A stretch of 64,000 bases of DNA, taken from Bog-473 sp036491435 (GTDB lineage Bacteria; Actinomycetota; Acidimicrobiia; Acidimicrobiales; RAAP-2). Within the stretch, counting starts at the first letter, position 1. Every line of letters begins with the position of its first letter. The notes under the pieces are model-generated. The model worked only from the letters and a program-made list of their open reading frames with translations, was not told the origin of the DNA and made no database searches. Shown here piece after piece: positions 33,179-42,504 of the stretch. The stretch lies in the NCBI GenBank assembly GCA_036491435.1, contig DASXBZ010000012.1, forward strand, positions 1 through 64,000, in the 5' to 3' direction. The position numbers and the translations under genes were made by a program.

Positions 33179-34810
33179 GTGTCGACGTCGCTCGCCGGGG
33201 CCGCCTCGGGCTCCGACTCAGACCTGCTCGACGAGGATTCGCCGTCTGCGTCATCGCCGGCTGCCGGCACCGTCCTCACTGGTCCGATGCGGATCGCCTG
33301 GTACGTGGGGCTGGCCGTGTTCGTCGTCCAGTTCATCCTGTTGGTCATCCACAGCGCCTACCTGTGGGACCACTTCGACCTGACGGCCGACTTCGGCCAG
33401 TACAGCCAAGCCTGGCAACAGATCGCGACGGGGCACCTGAACCCGTACGACACGACGTACGCCTGGAACTACCCGCACTACGGCTATCCGTTCTACCAAG
33501 CCGACCTCGAGCTGATCATGTGGCCGTTGTCGTTGCTGTACTGGATCTGGCACAGCGCGTTCGACCTGTTGCTCGTGCAGGACGCGGCACTGGCTGGCGC
33601 GGGCCTCGTCGCGTACCGCTGGGTGCTCGAGCATCTGGAGAACCACGCGCCTGACCGGCGCTTCGCCCTGATCGTCGGCGGGTCCGTCCTCGCCGTCCTG
33701 GTGCTGCAGCCATGGACGTACTGGGCCGGTTCGTACGACTATCACTCCGAGCCTTTGGCCACGTTCTTCTTGGTCTTGGCGGGGCGCGACCTGTGGTCGG
33801 GCCGACGACGAGGTTGGATCTGGATCGGCTGTGTGCTCCTGTGCGGGAACGTCGCGACGTCGTACGTGGCCGCCTTGGGTGTCGCCGCTCTGATCAGCGG
33901 CCGGCACCGCTGGCGCATGGGCCTGTTGCTGATCGGCGTCGGCGTGGTCTGGCTCGCGTTCGTCGGGCTCGTGCACTCGGGGAAGGGGGCCGCCCTGGAG
34001 GCCTACGCATACCTCGACAACAAGACGACCGTGAACGACTCGGTCGGCGGGATCTTCACGATCGTGAAGGGGATGGTCGTCCATCCGAACATCACCGGAC
34101 ATGTGATCCGGAGTCGATTCGGTGACGTCTACAATTTCGTCGGCGGGGCGGGGACGGTCGGCATCTTCTCGGCCGTCGGCGGTGCGCTGTCCGTCGCCGT
34201 CCTATTGCCGAGCGTCCTCAACTCGTCGCCCTCGTTCATCTCGGACATCGGCGGCTCCCAGAATTTCATGGCGGTGGTCGCGTGCGCGATCGGCATCGCC
34301 ATGCTGGCGACCTGGCTGGCTCGCCAGGGTTCGGGCCGCGCGCCACGCTGGCGCACCGGCCTGGCTGTCTTCGCGATCGTCCTGGCCATCGGGTCCGTCG
34401 TGGAGACGGCCCTTTTCAGCGCGCACTTCACTCCCCTGTCGGGACAGACCTTCGCCAAGGTCGACGACGCGACTGCCGCACAATTGTCGGCAGTCAGCGC
34501 CAAGATCCCCAACGGGGCCGAGACCATCGTCTCCCAGGGCGTGGTCGGCCGTTTCGCCGAACGGCACGTCTTCTATCCCTACTTCGACGTGTTCGCGGAC
34601 GGCCAGACGGTGCCGGTCTACGGGCGGACGGTCTACGTGGTGCTGGTGCCGCGACAGGGGATCGAGCAGGCGTCGGTGGCGGGTACCGAGGCCGCCATCG
34701 CGATGATGCGACGCCTGCACGCTCACCCGCTGAGCGCCCGTGACGGCGTCTACGCGTTCGCCTGGGACGTGCCGAAGGGGCAGCACACCATCGTGTTCCC
34801 GCCGGGCTGA
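33179..34810 (+). CDS. DUF2079 multi-pass membrane protein
   Basis: 543-residue integral membrane protein. After a Ser/Asp-rich cytoplasmic head (about 1-35) there are about eight to ten hydrophobic helices. Between them lie the DUF2079-typical FDLTADFGQYSQAWQQIATG, the YDYHSEPLATFFL loop and a large C-terminal soluble part (from about 420) with GAETIVSQGVVGRF. DUF2079 resembles GT-C glycosyltransferases and mannosyltransferases, where the early Asp is catalytic; a role in glycan or lipid-sugar transfer is plausible but unproven. It follows the GS-like gene by 58 nt. Confidence 0.85.
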   Translation: MSTSLAGAASGSDSDLLDEDSPSASSPAAGTVLTGPMRIAWYVGLAVFVVQFILLVIHSAYLWDHFDLTADFGQYSQAWQQIATGHLNPYDTTYAWNYPHYGYPFYQADLELIMWPLSLLYWIWHSAFDLLLVQDAALAGAGLVAYRWVLEHLENHAPDRRFALIVGGSVLAVLVLQPWTYWAGSYDYHSEPLATFFLVLAGRDLWSGRRRGWIWIGCVLLCGNVATSYVAALGVAALISGRHRWRMGLLLIGVGVVWLAFVGLVHSGKGAALEAYAYLDNKTTVNDSVGGIFTIVKGMVVHPNITGHVIRSRFGDVYNFVGGAGTVGIFSAVGGALSVAVLLPSVLNSSPSFISDIGGSQNFMAVVACAIGIAMLATWLARQGSGRAPRWRTGLAVFAIVLAIGSVVETALFSAHFTPLSGQTFAKVDDATAAQLSAVSAKIPNGAETIVSQGVVGRFAERHVFYPYFDVFADGQTVPVYGRTVYVVLVPRQGIEQASVAGTEAAIAMMRRLHAHPLSARDGVYAFAWDVPKGQHTIVFPPG

Positions 34811-34844
34811 CCACCCGGCGTCGCTCGGCGTGGGGCGTTCGGGC

Positions 34845-36482
34845 TCAGCCGGAGTGCAGCCTGCGGCCGTTCAGCCGTTTGTGGATGCCCTTCGTCTCCT
34901 TGTAGAGGTTGACGAACTCCTTGAGGAGTTCCGCGTAGACGGCCGCCGTCGTCGGATCAGGCTCGTACGTCGCCTTGATGCGCACGGTGCCCGGGATGTC
35001 ACCGAGCGTGATGTGTCCCAAGGCAAGAAGTGTGAGCAAGCCGGCGCCCCGCACGTTTGCGAGGACGGGGTCCTCGGTCTGGCGGATCGTACGGCTAAGA
35101 GCGTCAGCGTGGATCTGGCACCACAGGTCGGAGTTCGCACCTCCCCCGATGAAGGCGAGCGACTCGAACCGCTTCTTGCAGAACTTCTCGACCGGGTCGA
35201 GCAACCAGGCGGAGTTAAGAGCCACGCCTTCGAAGACGGCGCGGACCATATCGGCCCGGGTGGAGGACAGCGAGAGATTGTGGAACCCGCCCCGGATGGT
35301 GTGGTCGTCGACGGGCGTCCGCTCGCCGTTGAGCCAGGGCGTGAAAAGAGCGCCGTGAGCGCCCGGCGGGACGCACGCTGCAACGTCGTTTAGGAGAGGG
35401 AAGAAGTTGTCGGGGGCCGCGACGTCACCCAGCGCGTCGTGGGGAAACGCCATGGCGTCTCGGAACCACGTCAGGCACGCTCCGCCGGTCTCGTGCTCGT
35501 CCGCCACCACGTAGCGGCCCGGCAAGCCGGACGGAATGGAGGCGACGTTGGTGAGCGCGTCCGTCTTCTTGAACGGCACGTGGCAGCTGATCCAGCTCGA
35601 CGTGCCGATGTAGAGGTGCGCGTCGAAGTCCCCGACCGCGCCGGATCCCACAGCCGCCGAGTGCAGGTCGCCCGTACCCGCGACAACCGGGGTGCCGGGC
35701 AGCAGGCCGAGCTCATCCGCCGCCGTAGCCGACAACCCCCCGAGGACGCTGCCGGTCGGCACGAGGTCGGGCAGTTTCGCCCGCTCGAGACCAGCGAGCT
35801 CGATCAAACCCTCGTCGTAGTGGATGTCGTTGATGTCGCGGTTGTCGGTGACCCAGTGCGCGGTGATGGAGTCGTGCGACGCTCGCGCCAACCCGGTGAG
35901 ACGCAGATTCAGATAGTCGACGGGCTCGAGGAACACCGCCGTGGCCCGGTAGACGTCGGGTCGTTGGTCATGCAGGAAGTGGATGTGACCGACCGGGTCC
36001 TTGCCCGACAGGCTGGGGATGGCGCCGGTCTTTCGCACCCAGCGGGCCAACTTCGAGGCCGAGTACCCCTGGATGTTGAGCGCTCCCCGGACCTTCTCGC
36101 GGACCGCATGGGCCCCCCGCGAATCCATCCAGATGATCGCCGGCTCGATTGCGGCACCGTCCTTGTCGACGGGAACCGTACCGAGCCATTGCGAGGTGCA
36201 ACCGATCCCGACGATTCGCTCGGGCGCAACGTCGCTCTCCTGCAGTGCCGCCCGAGCCGACGCGACGACTGCGGCCCACCACTCCTGTGGGGATTGCTCG
36301 GCGCCGCCGTCCTCGGTGAGATGGATCCCTACCGCCTGAAAGGCGTGGGCGGCGACACGTCCGGTCGCCGAAAGGATTGCCGCCTTCGGGCCGCCCGTCC
36401 CCAGGTCGACGGCGAGGACGTACGTCGATTCCGCCGGCCCCGGTTCGATAGGTCGGAGCTCGGTCGGACCCGTCGCGGACAT
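34845..36482 (-). CDS. FGGY-family carbohydrate kinase
   Basis: 545-residue sugar kinase, xylulokinase-like. ATP-fold domains with VLAVDLGTGGPKAAIL at 22-37, the substrate-side WMDSRG, VVAGTGDLHSAAVGSGA and the second FGGY signature FIGGGANSDLWCQIHAD. The DIHYDEGLIELAGL stretch and a long C-terminal extension resemble the xylulose/ribulose kinase branch. It stands alone, without sugar transport or isomerase genes, so the substrate cannot be read from context. ATG at 36482 with TACGCT (36491-36496) 8 nt upstream gives a leaderless start; a TTG further up is inside that promoter. Confidence 0.9.
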   Translation of the reverse strand: MSATGPTELRPIEPGPAESTYVLAVDLGTGGPKAAILSATGRVAAHAFQAVGIHLTEDGGAEQSPQEWWAAVVASARAALQESDVAPERIVGIGCTSQWLGTVPVDKDGAAIEPAIIWMDSRGAHAVREKVRGALNIQGYSASKLARWVRKTGAIPSLSGKDPVGHIHFLHDQRPDVYRATAVFLEPVDYLNLRLTGLARASHDSITAHWVTDNRDINDIHYDEGLIELAGLERAKLPDLVPTGSVLGGLSATAADELGLLPGTPVVAGTGDLHSAAVGSGAVGDFDAHLYIGTSSWISCHVPFKKTDALTNVASIPSGLPGRYVVADEHETGGACLTWFRDAMAFPHDALGDVAAPDNFFPLLNDVAACVPPGAHGALFTPWLNGERTPVDDHTIRGGFHNLSLSSTRADMVRAVFEGVALNSAWLLDPVEKFCKKRFESLAFIGGGANSDLWCQIHADALSRTIRQTEDPVLANVRGAGLLTLLALGHITLGDIPGTVRIKATYEPDPTTAAVYAELLKEFVNLYKETKGIHKRLNGRRLHSG

Positions 36483-36490
36483 GGCGGGCA

Positions 36491-36496
36491 AGCGTA
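36491..36496 (-). promoter_or_regulatory. -10 hexamer TACGCT, FGGY kinase
   Basis: 8 nt before the ATG at 36482. Confidence 0.45.
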
Positions 36497-36594
36497 CCCA
36501 GCGGTGCCCCGGACCTCCCGATTAAGGGAAGCCGTGGTACCGCCGGGTCGCTCCGCCCCACCGACCAGCGACCAGCGGACTGGTCGGCGATCGG

Positions 36595-37158
36595 TCAGTC
36601 AGCCAGCGAGGCCTCGACTTCGAGCTCGATGACGACCTTGTTCCCGACCACGACGCTGCCGTCGAGCAGCGAGTGGTTGAAGCTGACGCCGAAGTCGCGC
36701 CGGTCGATCTCAGCGGTCGCCTCGAACGCCACGACGGTCTTGCCCTCCTGCATGGATGGGCCCTCGCCCAGGTACTCAATGTGGAAGTCCACCGGCTTGG
36801 TGACGCCACGGATGGTCAGTTCACCCGTCATCACCCAGTGGGCGTCGTCCTCCCGCCGCAGGCCCACGCTTGTCAGGCTCAGGGTCGGGTAGTTCGGGAC
36901 GTCCAGGAAGTCGTTGGTGCGCAGGTGGTCGTCACGCATCGAGTTGCCCGTGTTGATGCTCGAGGCCTCTACCTCGGCCTTCAGCGTGGACTCTTCGGGG
37001 TTCTCGGCCACCGTGAAGGTGCCGGACACCTCGGTGAAGCGGCCACGTACCTTGGTCCCGACCAGGTGCCGGGAGATGAAGCCGACCTCGGTGTGGGCCG
37101 GGTCGATCACGTAGGTCCCTGTCCGGGGAAGGGTGGAAATTGTGCTCTGGCTGGTCAT
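36595..37158 (-). CDS. YceI-family lipid-binding lipocalin-like protein
   Basis: 187-residue beta-barrel protein of the YceI family (polyisoprenoid or fatty amide binding). The family pattern is complete: TYVIDPAHTEVGFISRHL at the N-terminus, VKGRF-like VRGRFTEVSGTF, the MRDDHLRTNDFLDVPNYP loop and the C-terminal RRDFGVSFN. No signal peptide, so it is cytoplasmic. Start chosen at 37158: GGAGG (37167-37171) lies 8 nt before this ATG, while the ATG at 37173 has no ribosome site. Its promoter carries an operator, and a MarR gene lies divergently, so it is probably MarR-repressed. Confidence 0.92.
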   Translation of the reverse strand: MTSQSTISTLPRTGTYVIDPAHTEVGFISRHLVGTKVRGRFTEVSGTFTVAENPEESTLKAEVEASSINTGNSMRDDHLRTNDFLDVPNYPTLSLTSVGLRREDDAHWVMTGELTIRGVTKPVDFHIEYLGEGPSMQEGKTVVAFEATAEIDRRDFGVSFNHSLLDGSVVVGNKVVIELEVEASLAD

Positions 37159-37198
37159 TTCTGTTGCCTCCATGTTTGATTGAACGACTACTGATGTT

Positions 37199-37228
37199 AT
37201 AATATCTGAGTAAACAGATACTTGTCAA
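37199..37228 (-). promoter_or_regulatory. Promoter of yceI
   Basis: TTGACA (37223-37228) and TATTAT (37199-37204) with 18-nt spacing on the minus strand, the strongest promoter match in the window. The region is unusually AT-rich. Confidence 0.75.
37203..37220. promoter_or_regulatory. MarR-type operator TATCTG-N6-CAGATA
   Basis: Perfect 6-6-6 inverted repeat that fills the spacer between the -35 and -10 hexamers of the yceI promoter. The half-site core ACTCAGA recurs at 37237-37243. Placement fits direct repression by the divergent MarR protein. Confidence 0.7.
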
Positions 37229-37343
37229 TCAACCATACTCAGAGACGAGACATTCCCGAACCGCCTCCCGAGCACACATTCCAGGGCCCGCCTCAAGGAA
37301 AGTGCAGCAAGGCGGGTGGTTTTCGGGAGAGACTGGATAGGCA

Positions 37344-37883
37344 ATGGCGACAACCACGGCGACAAGCCAAGGCGGCGAGCACAACGGCGTCGACGACCAG
37401 GGCCCGGCCGAGGCCGGCGGAGGCAACTCCTGTGGCGTCCTCGGTCAGATCGACGACGAGCGTCTCCACCTCATGGGTCTCATCATCCGCTCGCACCGCC
37501 TCCTCACCGACCGGCTCGGGCGGGAGCTGGAGCAGGACGTCGGGATCCCCCTGGTCTTCTTCGACGTCCTGATCAACGTCGGCGCCGCGCCGGACGGCCG
37601 CGTCACCATGAGCCGCCTCAGCAACGACATCGCACTCACGACGGGCGGCGTCACCCGCCTCGTCGACCGCATGGCCGAGGCCGGCCTCGTCGAGCGCCAG
37701 GCCTGTCCGAACGACCGCCGAAGCATCCACGTGATCCTCACGCCGGAGGGCCGCGCTGTCCTCGACCGGGCCGTTGCTGCGCACATGGAGGGCATCGACC
37801 GCCACCTCATGGCGCACCTCAGCGACAAGGACCGCGCCAACCTCGCCACGGCCCTCACGAAGATCCTTACGGGCGGCGCCTGA
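37344..37883 (+). CDS. MarR-family transcriptional regulator
   Basis: 179-residue winged-helix regulator with a 35-residue polar N-terminal extension. Core: ERLHLMGLIIRSHRLLTDRL, recognition helix region MSRLSNDIALTTGGVTRLVDRM and wing ERQACPNDRRSIHVILTPEGRAVL. Likely regulates yceI and itself from the palindrome at 37203. No Cys pair in the core, so simple thiol sensing is unlikely (Cys30 sits in the extension, Cys near residue 116 in the wing). Its 3' end overlaps the convergent DUF222-HNH gene by 17 bp. Confidence 0.92.
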   Translation: MATTTATSQGGEHNGVDDQGPAEAGGGNSCGVLGQIDDERLHLMGLIIRSHRLLTDRLGRELEQDVGIPLVFFDVLINVGAAPDGRVTMSRLSNDIALTTGGVTRLVDRMAEAGLVERQACPNDRRSIHVILTPEGRAVLDRAVAAHMEGIDRHLMAHLSDKDRANLATALTKILTGGA

Positions 37884-39171
37884 CCCCTCGCTGCACCGAC
37901 GCAGCACCGCTCCCCCGCCGGACCTTCTGCTCCGACTTTCGCGGCGCCGTCACGCGTGTCCACAGGGGCGAGGGCCGCGAGGTCATGACCCGGCCGCTCG
38001 GCGCGACGAAGGTGAGCTCACCGTTTCCGTTCCCGGACAGCTGCCAGCTCTTGGAGTGGATCAGATGGTGGTGGTGCTCGCAGAGCAGCGCAAGGTTGTC
38101 CAGATCCGTGCGGCCGTGGTCGCGTCTCCACCATTTGATGTGGTGCGGATTGACGAAGATGGCGTTGGGGCAACTGGGGAAACGGCAGTGACGGTCACGG
38201 CGCCAGAGTTCGCGGCGCTGGGTCGGGGTCGGATCTCGTCGGGCCCGCCCCTCGTACATCGTGTGCCCGACGTCGTCGTCGAGTGCGACCACGAGGGTGG
38301 CGTCGCACGCCAACCGCCGGGCGACCTCAGCGTCGATGAGGCCCCGGTGCTCGAGCTCGCCGCACAGGGCGCTGTCCTCATCGGTGAGTGAAGCGAGCGG
38401 CACGTGGGCCACGACGAGGTAGGGGCTGGGCGCCGGCTCCAGTGATGCGGCGTCGACGTTGTCGGCCTTTCGAGGCCCGGAACGGCGCCTGCGTCCACTA
38501 CCGCCGCCGGCACGTAGGAGCGACACGAGCGCGTCGGCGAGGCGCTGGTCCCAACGGGTCTCGCCGTCGGAGGCGATGCCCCGTGCAGTCGCTTCGAGGC
38601 CGGCGCGCACCTCGGCGTACGAGGCTTCGGGCAGCTGGGCGGTCATCGTGCGAGATGCGTCGTTGAAGCGCACGGAACGCGCCGCGTGTTCGCTCGCCGC
38701 CTTGGAGCCATCGGACGTGGCCGAGGCCGAGACATCGGCGTCGGCCTTCGCCAGCTCGGCGAGCTGGCGTACGGAGCACTCGGACGCCTGCGCCACGTAG
38801 GCGTGCTCCGATTCGGGGGTGGCCGCGTCGACGACGGCGCGCACCTGGTCGAAGCTGAGCGCACCGGCGCAGAGGCCGCCGGCGAGCTTCGGCAGGTTGG
38901 AAAGACGGGTGCCGACGTGCGACCAGGCTCGGGCGGTGGCCGCCGACACGTTGCAGCGTTCCGACAGCCAGGCCTCGAGGCTGGTGGCACCCTCAGCGCG
39001 CCAGCCTTCACGGCGATCGAGCTCCGCGGCCAGCAAGACGATGCGCCCCGCCAGGGAGGCCAGGTGTCGGGAGGCCTCGGCCGCCTCTTCCATCAGTTCG
39101 TTAGTGGAGAGCTTGGCGATCGCCGCGACGACGGAAGCCGGGGAGGTCGGAGGAGCGCTGACGTTCGACAC
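37867..39171 (-). CDS. DUF222 and HNH nuclease domain protein
   Basis: 434-residue protein of the large actinobacterial DUF222-HNH family. N-terminal DUF222 (about 15-280) is helical and Ala-rich (LAAELDRREGW, LSERCNVSAATAR, LSFDQVRAVVDAAT). The C-terminal HNH motif is intact: RRELWRRDRHCRFPSCPN, then NPHHIKWWRRDHGRTDLDNLALLCEHHHHLIH with paired Cys that may bind Zn. Such proteins occur in many copies per genome and have been likened to self-splicing mobile or REP-13E12 elements of mycobacteria; no flanking repeats were seen here. GTG start. Confidence 0.88.
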   Translation of the reverse strand: MSNVSAPPTSPASVVAAIAKLSTNELMEEAAEASRHLASLAGRIVLLAAELDRREGWRAEGATSLEAWLSERCNVSAATARAWSHVGTRLSNLPKLAGGLCAGALSFDQVRAVVDAATPESEHAYVAQASECSVRQLAELAKADADVSASATSDGSKAASEHAARSVRFNDASRTMTAQLPEASYAEVRAGLEATARGIASDGETRWDQRLADALVSLLRAGGGSGRRRRSGPRKADNVDAASLEPAPSPYLVVAHVPLASLTDEDSALCGELEHRGLIDAEVARRLACDATLVVALDDDVGHTMYEGRARRDPTPTQRRELWRRDRHCRFPSCPNAIFVNPHHIKWWRRDHGRTDLDNLALLCEHHHHLIHSKSWQLSGNGNGELTFVAPSGRVMTSRPSPLWTRVTAPRKSEQKVRRGSGAASVQRGVRRRP

Positions 39172-39240
39172 CGACGGCGAACGGTCGCAGCGGCGGACGA
39201 TGATCGTGCGGCGGGCAAGAAATCCGCTACGGGATGTTGC

Positions 39241-42200
39241 TCAGCCCTCGGTCTGGGTCTCGTCCTTCTGCAGCCAGACCCGGGCGGGCACCGAGCCGTC
39301 GAGGTCCTCGAGTTCGAGGACGGTCCCGTCACCGGGGCCGGGCTCGGTGAGGATCTCGGTGGCCAACACCTCGCGGGCGATGAAGTCGAAGTGCTCGGCG
39401 ATGATGTCGAGCCCGACCAGGCGCAGCGTGATGCGATCGGAGACCTCGAGGCCGCTGGTCTTGCGCAGGTCCTGCACCAGGCGGACGACCTCCCGGGCCA
39501 GGCCGCGCTTGCGGAGGGATTCGTTCATGGTGAGGTCGAGCGCGACGACTTCGCCGCTCTCCCGGGAGACGGCAAAGCCTTCCTGGCCGCGGACCCGGAG
39601 CTGCACGTCCTCAGGCGAGAGGGTGATGGGCTCGCCGGCGAGCGTCACCGTGATGGAGCGGCCGGCCTCCAGCTCCTCCGCGGCGACGGCCCCGTCGAGC
39701 GCCACCAGCGCCGCCTTGAGGTCCTTCGCCCGCTCACCGAGGCGAGGGCCGAGGGTGCGGAAGTTCGGGGCGAGGTCGAACTGGATGACGTCGCTGAGTT
39801 CGTCGCCGGTGTCGATCTCGTCGACGTTCAGCTCGTCGGCGACGATGTCGCGGAGGATCTCGGGCGCGTCGGCCGGCAGGAACACCAGTGCGCGGGCGAG
39901 CGGCTGGCGCACCTTGACGCCGGCCTCGCTTCGGGCGGCACGACCGAGCGACGTGAGGCGACGGGCCAGCGCCATCTGCGCCTCGAGGTCCGGGTCGATC
40001 AGCGCCGAGTTCGCGGTCGGCCAGTCCTCGAGGTGCACCGACTGCGTCTCGTCGGCGCCGGTGAGGTGACGCCACAACGTGTCCGCCACGAAGGGGCACA
40101 GCGGCGCCAGCAACAACGACAATTCGGTCAGGACGGTGTGCAGCGTCGCCTGGGCGGCGAGCGTGTCGCCGGGCGGCGCGTCCGGGTCGGTGCGCCAGAA
40201 GCGACGCCGGCTGCGTCGGACGTACCAATTGGAGAGGTCGTCGACCAGGGAGCCGAGGGCGGTGGCGGCATCGAGCGGCTCGTAGCCCCGCAGGGCGTCG
40301 GTCACCTGGGCCGTCGTGCTGGCGAGGCGGGACAGGACCCAACGGTCGAGCGGTCCACGGTCAGCGGCGGCGGGGATCGACGCGTCGGCGGGATCGAAGT
40401 CGTTGAGCGACGCGTACGTCGAGAAGAAGCTGAAGGTGTTCCAGAGCGTGAGCAGCATGTCGCGCATCGCCGTGTCGATGGCGGCCATGGAGGCGCGCGT
40501 CGGCGTCCACGGAGAGCCCTGGCTGAACATCCACCAGCGCATGGCGTCGGCGCCGCGGGTGTCGAGGATCTTCCAGGGATCGATGATGTTGCCCAACGAC
40601 TTGGACATCTTGCGACCGTCGGCGTCGATGATGTGCCCCAGGCAGACCACGTGGCGGTAGGGGCTCTCGCCGAAGACCAGCACGTTGACGGCCAGCAGCG
40701 AATAGAACCACCCGCGGGTCTGGTCGATCGCCTCCGAGATGAAGTCGGCCGGGAACGTGAAGGCCTCCGCCGACGACGGCGTGTGGGGATAGCCCACCTG
40801 GGCCGCCGGCATCGAGCCCGAATCGAACCAGGCGTCGATCACCGGCTCCACCCGCCGGGACACGGCGAGCTCGTCGTCAAAGCCCTCGGCGGCGCAGGAC
40901 GCGCACGCGAACGTGACCTCGTCGATGGTCGGCCGGTGCGGATCGATCCCGGTCACGTCCCGCCCGGTTAGGTCCGACAACTCGGCCAGCGAGCCCACGC
41001 AGCGGAGGTGACCACGGCCGCACCGCCAGATCGGCAGCGGCGTGCCCCAGAAGCGGTCGCGCGACAACGCCCAGTCGACGTTGTTCGCCAGCCACTCGCC
41101 GAAGCGGCCGTCCTTGATGTAGCCGGGATGCCAGTCGACCGTCTGGTTCGCGGCCAGGAGGTCGTCCTTGCGCGTCGACGTCGCGATGTACCAGCTGGGC
41201 TTGCCCCAGTAGATGAGCGGGGTCCGGCACCGCCAGCAGTGCGGGTACGAGTGCACGTAGGGGAAGCGGCGGATGAGGAACCCGGTCTCTTCGAGCCGGT
41301 CGTTGATGTCGTGGTTGGCCTCGCGCACGTCGCGTCCCGCCAGCCACCCGATCTCCGCGGTGAAGCGCCCGTCGGGCCCGACCGGGTTGAGGGTGGGCAA
41401 CCCGTTCTCGCGCCCGATCTGGCGGTCGACCTCACCGAAGGCCGGGGCGAGGTGCACGAGCCCGGTGCCTTCCTCGGTCGTCACATACGCAGCGGGCACG
41501 ACCCGCCAGCCGTCGGCACCGGCACCGTGCGGCGCATCGAGGTCGTCGAACGGGCGCACGTAATGCATCCCCACCAGCGACGAGCCCGGCAGACGCGTCG
41601 TCACGCGGGCGCTGGCGCCGTCGCCCATCACGGCGTCGACCAGCTCGTCCGCCACCACCACCTGGTCGACGACCGCGTACGTCAGGTCGGGATTGACCGC
41701 CACGCCGGTGTTGGACAAGAGGGTCCAGGGCGTGGTCGTCCAGACCGCGAGCCACCGTGCGTCGCCGACGACCCCGGGGTCGGGGTCGACCAGGGGAAGG
41801 CGCACGTAGGCGGACTCGTCCTCCTCGTCGCGGTAGACGTCCTCCTGGCCGAGCTCGTGACTGGACAGCGCCGTGCCGCAGCGGGGGCAGTACGGCACCA
41901 CCTTGAGGTCCTCGTAGAGCAGCCCCTGGTCGAAGAGCTTCTGGAGATGCCACCAGACCGACTCGATGTAGGACGGGTTCAGCGTCCAGTAGGCGTCACC
42001 CATGTCGACCCAGTAGCCGATGCGGGTGGTGAGGCGCTCGAACTCGTCGACGTAGGAATAGACCGACTCACGGCAGAGGCGCGTGAACTCGGCGATGCCC
42101 ACCTGTTCTTCGATCTGTTGCTTGCCCGTGATCCCGAGCTGTTTCTCCACCTCGACCTCGACCGGGAGCCCGTGGGTGTCCCAGCCGGCGCGACGGGCCA

Positions 42201-42504
42201 CGTACGAGCCGTCCATCGTCCGGAAGCGGCAGAAGAGGTCCTTGTAGACCCTCGCCCAGACGTGGTGGAGGCCCGGGATGCCGTTGGCCGTCGGAGGCCC
42301 CTCGTAGAAGACCCACGGCGGTGCCCCCTTCCGCTGCTCCATCGACCGCTCGAAGACGCGCTGGGTGGCCCAACGGGCCAATTCGGCCTGTTCGAGGCCT
42401 ACGAAGTCGATGTCGGGGGGTACGGGCGAGAACACGGAAGGGGTGGCGATCGGGGGTTCAGGAACGAACGCCCCGGCGTCTCGGAAAGGATAGAGGGTAT
42501 GCAT
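39241..42504 (-). CDS. ileS: Isoleucyl-tRNA synthetase, type 2, with GLHH signature
   Basis: 1087-residue class I synthetase charging tRNA(Ile). It is the eukaryote-like IleRS2 form: PPTANGIPGLHHV near 71-82, GWDTHGLPVEVEVEKQLG, the CP1 editing domain with WTTTPWTLLSNTG, KMSKS at 632-636 (GRKMSKSLGN) and the long IleRS2 C-terminal part. The HXGH catalytic signature is replaced by G78-L79-H80-H81 (codons 42262-42273), that is GXHH. This swapped form is known in mupirocin-resistant IleRS2. The ATG at 42504 overlaps the start of the GNAT gene in ATGCAT; a GTG at about residue 24 is an alternative start. Confidence 0.97.
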   Translation of the reverse strand: MHTLYPFRDAGAFVPEPPIATPSVFSPVPPDIDFVGLEQAELARWATQRVFERSMEQRKGAPPWVFYEGPPTANGIPGLHHVWARVYKDLFCRFRTMDGSYVARRAGWDTHGLPVEVEVEKQLGITGKQQIEEQVGIAEFTRLCRESVYSYVDEFERLTTRIGYWVDMGDAYWTLNPSYIESVWWHLQKLFDQGLLYEDLKVVPYCPRCGTALSSHELGQEDVYRDEEDESAYVRLPLVDPDPGVVGDARWLAVWTTTPWTLLSNTGVAVNPDLTYAVVDQVVVADELVDAVMGDGASARVTTRLPGSSLVGMHYVRPFDDLDAPHGAGADGWRVVPAAYVTTEEGTGLVHLAPAFGEVDRQIGRENGLPTLNPVGPDGRFTAEIGWLAGRDVREANHDINDRLEETGFLIRRFPYVHSYPHCWRCRTPLIYWGKPSWYIATSTRKDDLLAANQTVDWHPGYIKDGRFGEWLANNVDWALSRDRFWGTPLPIWRCGRGHLRCVGSLAELSDLTGRDVTGIDPHRPTIDEVTFACASCAAEGFDDELAVSRRVEPVIDAWFDSGSMPAAQVGYPHTPSSAEAFTFPADFISEAIDQTRGWFYSLLAVNVLVFGESPYRHVVCLGHIIDADGRKMSKSLGNIIDPWKILDTRGADAMRWWMFSQGSPWTPTRASMAAIDTAMRDMLLTLWNTFSFFSTYASLNDFDPADASIPAAADRGPLDRWVLSRLASTTAQVTDALRGYEPLDAATALGSLVDDLSNWYVRRSRRRFWRTDPDAPPGDTLAAQATLHTVLTELSLLLAPLCPFVADTLWRHLTGADETQSVHLEDWPTANSALIDPDLEAQMALARRLTSLGRAARSEAGVKVRQPLARALVFLPADAPEILRDIVADELNVDEIDTGDELSDVIQFDLAPNFRTLGPRLGERAKDLKAALVALDGAVAAEELEAGRSITVTLAGEPITLSPEDVQLRVRGQEGFAVSRESGEVVALDLTMNESLRKRGLAREVVRLVQDLRKTSGLEVSDRITLRLVGLDIIAEHFDFIAREVLATEILTEPGPGDGTVLELEDLDGSVPARVWLQKDETQTEG

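Noticed and set aside
37867..39171. DUF222-HNH protein as a mobile element
   Set aside because: Members can be linked to mobile elements, but no terminal repeats, target duplications or composition change are visible, so I list it as an ordinary gene.
38686..40971. Long plus-strand frame opposite the DUF222-HNH protein and ileS
   Set aside because: Antisense shadow; composition is Arg/Gly-rich and the opposite strand encodes clear proteins.
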